The translations under genes were made by a program, and so were the position numbers. Positions 23,512 to 25,222 of a stretch of 25,222 bases of DNA are shown one piece after another. Each line of letters begins with the position of its first letter. Positions within the stretch are counted from its first letter, which is position 1. The DNA is from Coprenecus sp964640305 (lineage in GTDB: Bacteria > Bacteroidota > Bacteroidia > Bacteroidales > UBA932): contig CAZXFF010000028.1 of NCBI GenBank assembly GCA_964640305.1, positions 1 to 25,222 on the forward strand, read 5' to 3'. The notes under the pieces were generated by a model, which was given only the letters and a program-made list of their open reading frames with translations, ran no database searches and was not told where the DNA came from.

Positions 23512-24702
23512 CTATTTGAGGACCCCGAGTTCCTTGCCCACTTTTGTAAATGCTGCTATGCATGCATCGAGGTGTTCCTTTTCGTGGCCTGCGGAAACCT
23601 GTACGCGGATCCTTGCCTGTCCTTTGGGAACAACGGGGTAGTAGAATCCGGTTACATAGATTCCTTCGTCAAGCAGACGGGCAGCCATGTCCTGGGACAG
23701 TTTTGCATCGTACAGCATCACAGCGCAGATAGCCGATTCGGTCGGTTTGATGTCGAATCCTGCGGCTTTCATTCTGCTGATGAAGTAGTCTGTGTTTGCA
23801 TGCAGCTTGTCCTGGAGAGCATTGGTCTCGGACATCATGTCGAACATCCTGATTCCTGCTGCAGCAATCATAGGAGGTATTGAGTTCGAGAAAAGGTAAG
23901 GCCTTGATTTCTGGCGGAGCATTGCGATGATTTCCTTCTTTCCGGTTGTGAATCCTCCGACTGCACCTCCGAATGCTTTTCCTAATGTGCCGGTTATGAT
24001 TTCAATCTTTCCGCGAAGGTTGTAGCGTTCCGTTACACCGCGGCCGGTCTTGCCTACGACTCCTGCGGAGTGTGATTCGTCCACCATTACCATTGCGTTG
24101 TATTTTTCGGCGAGGGCATAGATCTTATCGAGAGGGCAGACGTTACCGTCCATAGAGAAGACACCGTCGGTAACTATGATTCTGTGACGCTGTGCCTGGG
24201 CCAGTTTCAGACAGTTTTCCAGCTCTTCCATATCTGCATTTGCATAGCGGTATCTCTGGGCTTTGCAAAGACGTACGCCGTCGATGATGGATGCATGGTT
24301 CAGTGAGTCGGAAATGATGGCATCCTTGTCGTCAAGAAGAGGTTCGAATACGCCTCCGTTGGCATCAAAGCAAGCTGCATAGAGGATAGTGTCTTCAGTT
24401 CCGAAGAATTCCGCAATCTTGGCTTCGAGCTTTTTATGCAGGTCACCTGTCCCGCAGATGAAGCGTACGCTGGACATTCCGTATCCGTGTGTGTCAAGTG
24501 CTTCTTTTGCAGCTTTTACAAGTTCTTTGCTGTCTGCTAATCCGAGATAGTTGTTAGCGCAGAAGTTGAGGACTTCTTTACCGGTGCTCACTTTGATTGC
24601 TGCACCTTGGGGGGATGTTATTATCCTTTCGTTTTTATAAAGGCCGGCTTCTTCTATCGCTTTGAGCTCGTTCTGAAGGTAGGCCTGAAAATCTGTATAC
24701 AT
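23512..24702 (-). CDS. kbl: Glycine C-acetyltransferase (2-amino-3-ketobutyrate CoA ligase)
   Basis: This PLP enzyme cleaves 2-amino-3-ketobutyrate with CoA to glycine and acetyl-CoA, the second step of threonine breakdown. The 396-aa alpha-oxoamine synthase has NFCANNYLGLA (46-56), the Asp/His pair of VDESHSAG (207-214), the PLP Lys242 in ITGTLGKAFGGAVGG, and SNSIPP. It could instead serve another member of the same family, but length and N-terminus (MYTDFQAYLQNELKAIEEAGLYKNER) fit Kbl. The start at 24702 agrees with the -7 box at 24733-24726. The same frame is open upstream to the window edge but is not Kbl-like. No threonine dehydrogenase gene is in the window. Confidence 0.94.
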   Translation of the reverse strand: MYTDFQAYLQNELKAIEEAGLYKNERIITSPQGAAIKVSTGKEVLNFCANNYLGLADSKELVKAAKEALDTHGYGMSSVRFICGTGDLHKKLEAKIAEFFGTEDTILYAACFDANGGVFEPLLDDKDAIISDSLNHASIIDGVRLCKAQRYRYANADMEELENCLKLAQAQRHRIIVTDGVFSMDGNVCPLDKIYALAEKYNAMVMVDESHSAGVVGKTGRGVTERYNLRGKIEIITGTLGKAFGGAVGGFTTGKKEIIAMLRQKSRPYLFSNSIPPMIAAAGIRMFDMMSETNALQDKLHANTDYFISRMKAAGFDIKPTESAICAVMLYDAKLSQDMAARLLDEGIYVTGFYYPVVPKGQARIRVQVSAGHEKEHLDACIAAFTKVGKELGVLK

Positions 24703-24725
24703 AATTACTGTAGATTTAATTTGTA

Positions 24726-24733
24726 CAAAGGTA
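24726..24733 (-). promoter_or_regulatory. Putative -7 box of kbl
   Basis: The minus strand reads TACCTTTG, matching TAnnTTTG, 23 bases before the kbl ATG. No clear -33 element is seen. Confidence 0.55.
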
Positions 24734-24880
24734 GTAATTTTTTCCGTACATGTCATTTGTATTCCGTTAAAGTTGGGGTAACTTAAAATCTGCATAATAG
24801 CATCAGGATATCCTTCCGCCATCACTGTCTTGCGCCCGCTGCATCTGATTGACGATGCTGACAGAATCCCTAAAGATCCT

Positions 24881-24940
24881 CTCGTCTCCTCTCGCCACGG
24901 TGCGTCTTTTTTCCCACTCCTCTTCTCTCCATGGTGCGTC
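24881..24940. repeat. Short direct duplication next to the tandem repeat
   Basis: The minus strand contains GACGCACCGTGGCGAGAGGA (24906-24887) and GACGCACCATGGAGAGAAGA (24940-24921), 34 bases apart and differing at only three positions over 20. It borders the 141-bp repeat directly and is probably part of the same repetitive region. Between 24734 and 24880 nothing else is recognisable. Confidence 0.6.
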
Positions 24941-25222
24941 CACCTTTCTCCTCCGCAGGTGAACCGGCGCAATCCTTGCAACTTCCTGTGTTCCAGTGTA
25001 TTCCTGCAAAACGTGCGGTACACCTTCGAAAGCCCTCCGGCCGCAAATGTGCCCGAGAATGCACTCTCGCAGGGGTACACCCTCCACCTCTCTCCGCAGG
25101 TGAACCGGACCATTTCGCATAACTTGCAGAGCACCAATGCCTTACCGCAAATCGCACGGTACACCTGCGAAAGCCCTCCGGCCGCAAATGTGCCCGAGAA
25201 TGCACTCTCGCAGGGGTACACC
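24939..25222. repeat. Tandem repeat, about 141-bp period, cut by the window end
   Basis: Two copies are visible. A 66-base block at 25016-25081 recurs at 25157-25222 with one mismatch, and CTCCGCAGGTGAACCGG at 24951 recurs at 25092, both exactly 141 bases apart. Between these blocks each copy has a 48-base core that keeps its length but is only about half identical. GGTACACC occurs twice per unit, and an imperfect palindrome GAGAATGCACTCTC lies in the conserved block. The period is 47 codons and two minus-strand frames stay open, so coding cannot be excluded, but no start, domain or codon bias supports it. More copies may lie beyond the window. Confidence 0.88.

Noticed and set aside
24703..25221. 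In-frame extension of kbl to the window edge (173 codons without a stop)
   Set aside because: The extra residues are not Kbl-like, run through the tandem repeat, and precede a good -7 box at 24733-24726. The ATG at 24702 gives the family's usual length.
24939..25222. CRISPR array
   Set aside because: The repeated arms are 66 bases with a 141-bp period and related cores, not short identical repeats with unrelated spacers, and no cas genes are present.

Overview
The window looks like part of a Bacteroidota (probably Bacteroidales) genome. It has a SusC/SusD pair, promoters of the phylum-specific form TTTG-N19-TAnnTTTG (clearest before rplM and before the arginine operon), almost no Shine-Dalgarno signal, and an arginine pathway built on an N-acylornithine carbamoyltransferase (ArgF') like that of Bacteroides fragilis. 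A run of ten Ns at 347-356 shows it comes from a draft scaffold. No tRNA, rRNA, insertion sequence, prophage or CRISPR array was found.

Layout. 1-534: the first 10 codons of a minus-strand gene, an assembly gap and a possible gene remnant. 535-9902 (minus): a near-gapless operon transcribed GNAT acyltransferase, argG, argC, argD, argF', argB, argE-like deacylase, argH, then a lipoprotein dipeptidase. Together these cover glutamate to arginine through N-acylated intermediates. 9903-10273: a divergent control region. 10274-12176 (plus): aminopeptidase P and a DUF456 membrane protein. 12173-13162 (minus): pfkA. 13255-14229 (plus): a tRNA-dihydrouridine synthase. 14431-17298 (minus): the translation operon rplM-rpsI-rpsB-tsf. 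17555-22903 (minus): susC-susD-DUF1735, ending in a strong terminator. 23176-23421 (plus): a small membrane protein. 23512-24702 (minus): kbl. 24703-25222: non-coding, with a 141-bp-period tandem repeat cut by the window end.

Most notable result. The 5' leader of the arginine operon reads as a complete ribosome-mediated attenuator. It holds a canonical promoter and a 26-codon leader ORF starting with TTG after AGGAA. Six Arg codons cluster in the last 12 codons (ending LRRRSRCCNSVRR-stop). A 12-bp antiterminator pairing (10059-10070 with 10008-10019) overlaps a 9-bp terminator hairpin with a T-tract (9984-10012). Arginine starvation would stall ribosomes on the CGA-CGA-CGT run, favour the antiterminator and switch on the pathway. 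Arginine operons are classically controlled by ArgR/AhrC-type repressors or T-boxes, so an arginine leader-peptide attenuator in this phylum deserves attention.

Other points of interest: ArgF' has Ser at position 90, the residue that separates succinylornithine (Pro) from acetylornithine (Glu) enzymes; a structured leader sits before rpsB; an extended inverted repeat sits before susC; and the 141-bp repeat lies upstream of kbl.
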